The position numbers and the translations under genes were made by a program. From the NCBI GenBank assembly GCA_944351345.1, contig CALVPO010000089.1:1-5687 (forward strand): a stretch of DNA of 5,687 nucleotides. Direction: 5' to 3'. The notes under the pieces are model-generated. The model saw only the letters and a list, made by a program, of their open reading frames with translations. It was not told the DNA's origin and did not search any database. This DNA comes from an uncultured Bacilli bacterium. Its GTDB lineage: Bacteria > Bacillota_I > Bacilli_A > RF39 > UBA660. Of the stretch, positions 5,164-5,687 are shown one piece after another. Within the stretch, counting starts at the first letter, position 1; each line of letters opens with the position of its first letter.

Positions 5164-5188
5164 ATTGTTTTGCTGGGAGGAAAATATT

Positions 5189-5687
5189 ATGGAAATAAGT
5201 AAACGTATAAAAGATGCTAGGCTACAAAAAAATATTAATCAAGAAACTCTGGCAGAACAACTTGGGGTAACAAGACAGACTATTTCTAGTTGGGAAAATG
5301 GTAAGAGTTATCCTGATATTGTCAGTGTTATTAAAATGAGTGATATATTTAATATTTCACTTGATAAAATGTTAAAGGAAGATAAAAACTTGGTTAATAA
5401 TATGCAAGAGAGAATGGATACTGTAAAAAGTAATAAATCTATTGTTTTTACAATACTATTTGCGATAATTTTTTTTGGAGGAATATATTTAATTCAAATA
5501 TTTGTAGATATTCCTAAAATAGATAATTTATTTTTAAATATAGGGGTGTTAATTATATTTATAGTGGGTGTTTTAACTTATTTATTTTCTAATATATATG
5601 TAGGTAAGTTTTTAAATCAAAAAACATCTAATAAAAGTATATTGAAAACAATTATTGTTATGTTTATGGTAATATCATTATTTTTCT
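5189..5687 (+). CDS. XRE-family regulator with membrane helices, 3' end outside window
   Basis: This gene runs off the end after 166 codons. Residues 6-60 form a typical Cro/cI-type helix-turn-helix: RIKDARLQKNINQETLAEQ, then TRQTISSWENGKSYPD with the recognition helix at about 28-36, and the closing ISLDKML. A polar linker follows. Hydrophobic segments at about 84-106 and 114-133 look like membrane helices, and a third starts at about 151 and is cut by the window edge. This architecture, a DNA-binding head on an integral membrane domain, is common in Bacillota, where such proteins are thought to respond to membrane or extracellular signals. GGGAGG at 5175-5180 lies 8 nt before the ATG. An in-frame ATG at 5156 would add 11 residues but lacks a good ribosome binding site. 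Targets are unknown; the nearby gap or the membrane genes before it are plausible ones. Confidence 0.85.
   Translation, partial: MEISKRIKDARLQKNINQETLAEQLGVTRQTISSWENGKSYPDIVSVIKMSDIFNISLDKMLKEDKNLVNNMQERMDTVKSNKSIVFTILFAIIFFGGIYLIQIFVDIPKIDNLFLNIGVLIIFIVGVLTYLFSNIYVGKFLNQKTSNKSILKTIIVMFMVISLFF

Noticed and set aside
5156..5188. In-frame upstream ATG for the XRE regulator
   Set aside because: It lacks a good Shine-Dalgarno sequence, reads through the GGGAGG site, and the XRE domain typically begins within a few residues of the ATG at 5189.

Overview
The window looks like chromosome or an integrated accessory region of a very AT-rich Bacillota-type bacterium. Codons strongly prefer A/T at the third position, Arg is mostly AGA/AGG, and nearly every gene has a strong purine-rich Shine-Dalgarno sequence (GGGAGG, AAAGGAG, GGAGG). 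All Trp codons are TGG and the reading frames contain no in-frame TGA, so a mycoplasma-type code is not indicated, although none of the nine genes with a visible stop uses TGA. Every gene I can support lies on the + strand.

Positions 103-4348 hold a tight run of seven small enzymes. In order they are a divergent uracil-DNA-glycosylase-fold protein, a divergent Ham1/ITPase-like protein, a YqeK-type HD hydrolase, a Nudix hydrolase, a GNAT acetyltransferase, a second HD phosphohydrolase and a nucleoside 2-deoxyribosyltransferase-like protein. Gaps are 15-60 nt, each gene has its own ribosome binding site, and no terminator is visible between them, so they probably form one operon. Six of the seven families act on nucleotides, nucleosides or bases in nucleic acid. 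I see no toxin, nuclease, membrane effector or transporter among the seven. The set resembles a nucleotide-processing cassette: pool sanitation, salvage, handling of a modified nucleoside, or resistance or defence by nucleotide chemistry. The sequence alone does not choose between these.

Positions 4386-5687 hold a different block. First comes a tiny glycine-zipper membrane protein whose frame is broken at a run of eight A residues. Next is a short protein with an N-terminal membrane anchor and an extracytoplasmic domain I do not recognise. A 138-nt gap with a weak promoter candidate and an AT-rich hairpin follows, then the 5' part of an XRE-family regulator fused to membrane helices, which runs off the end of the window.

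No RNA gene, insertion sequence, CRISPR array, attachment site or origin was seen. No stretch longer than 300 nt lacks a gene. The longest intergenic gaps are the first 102 nt and positions 5051-5188.
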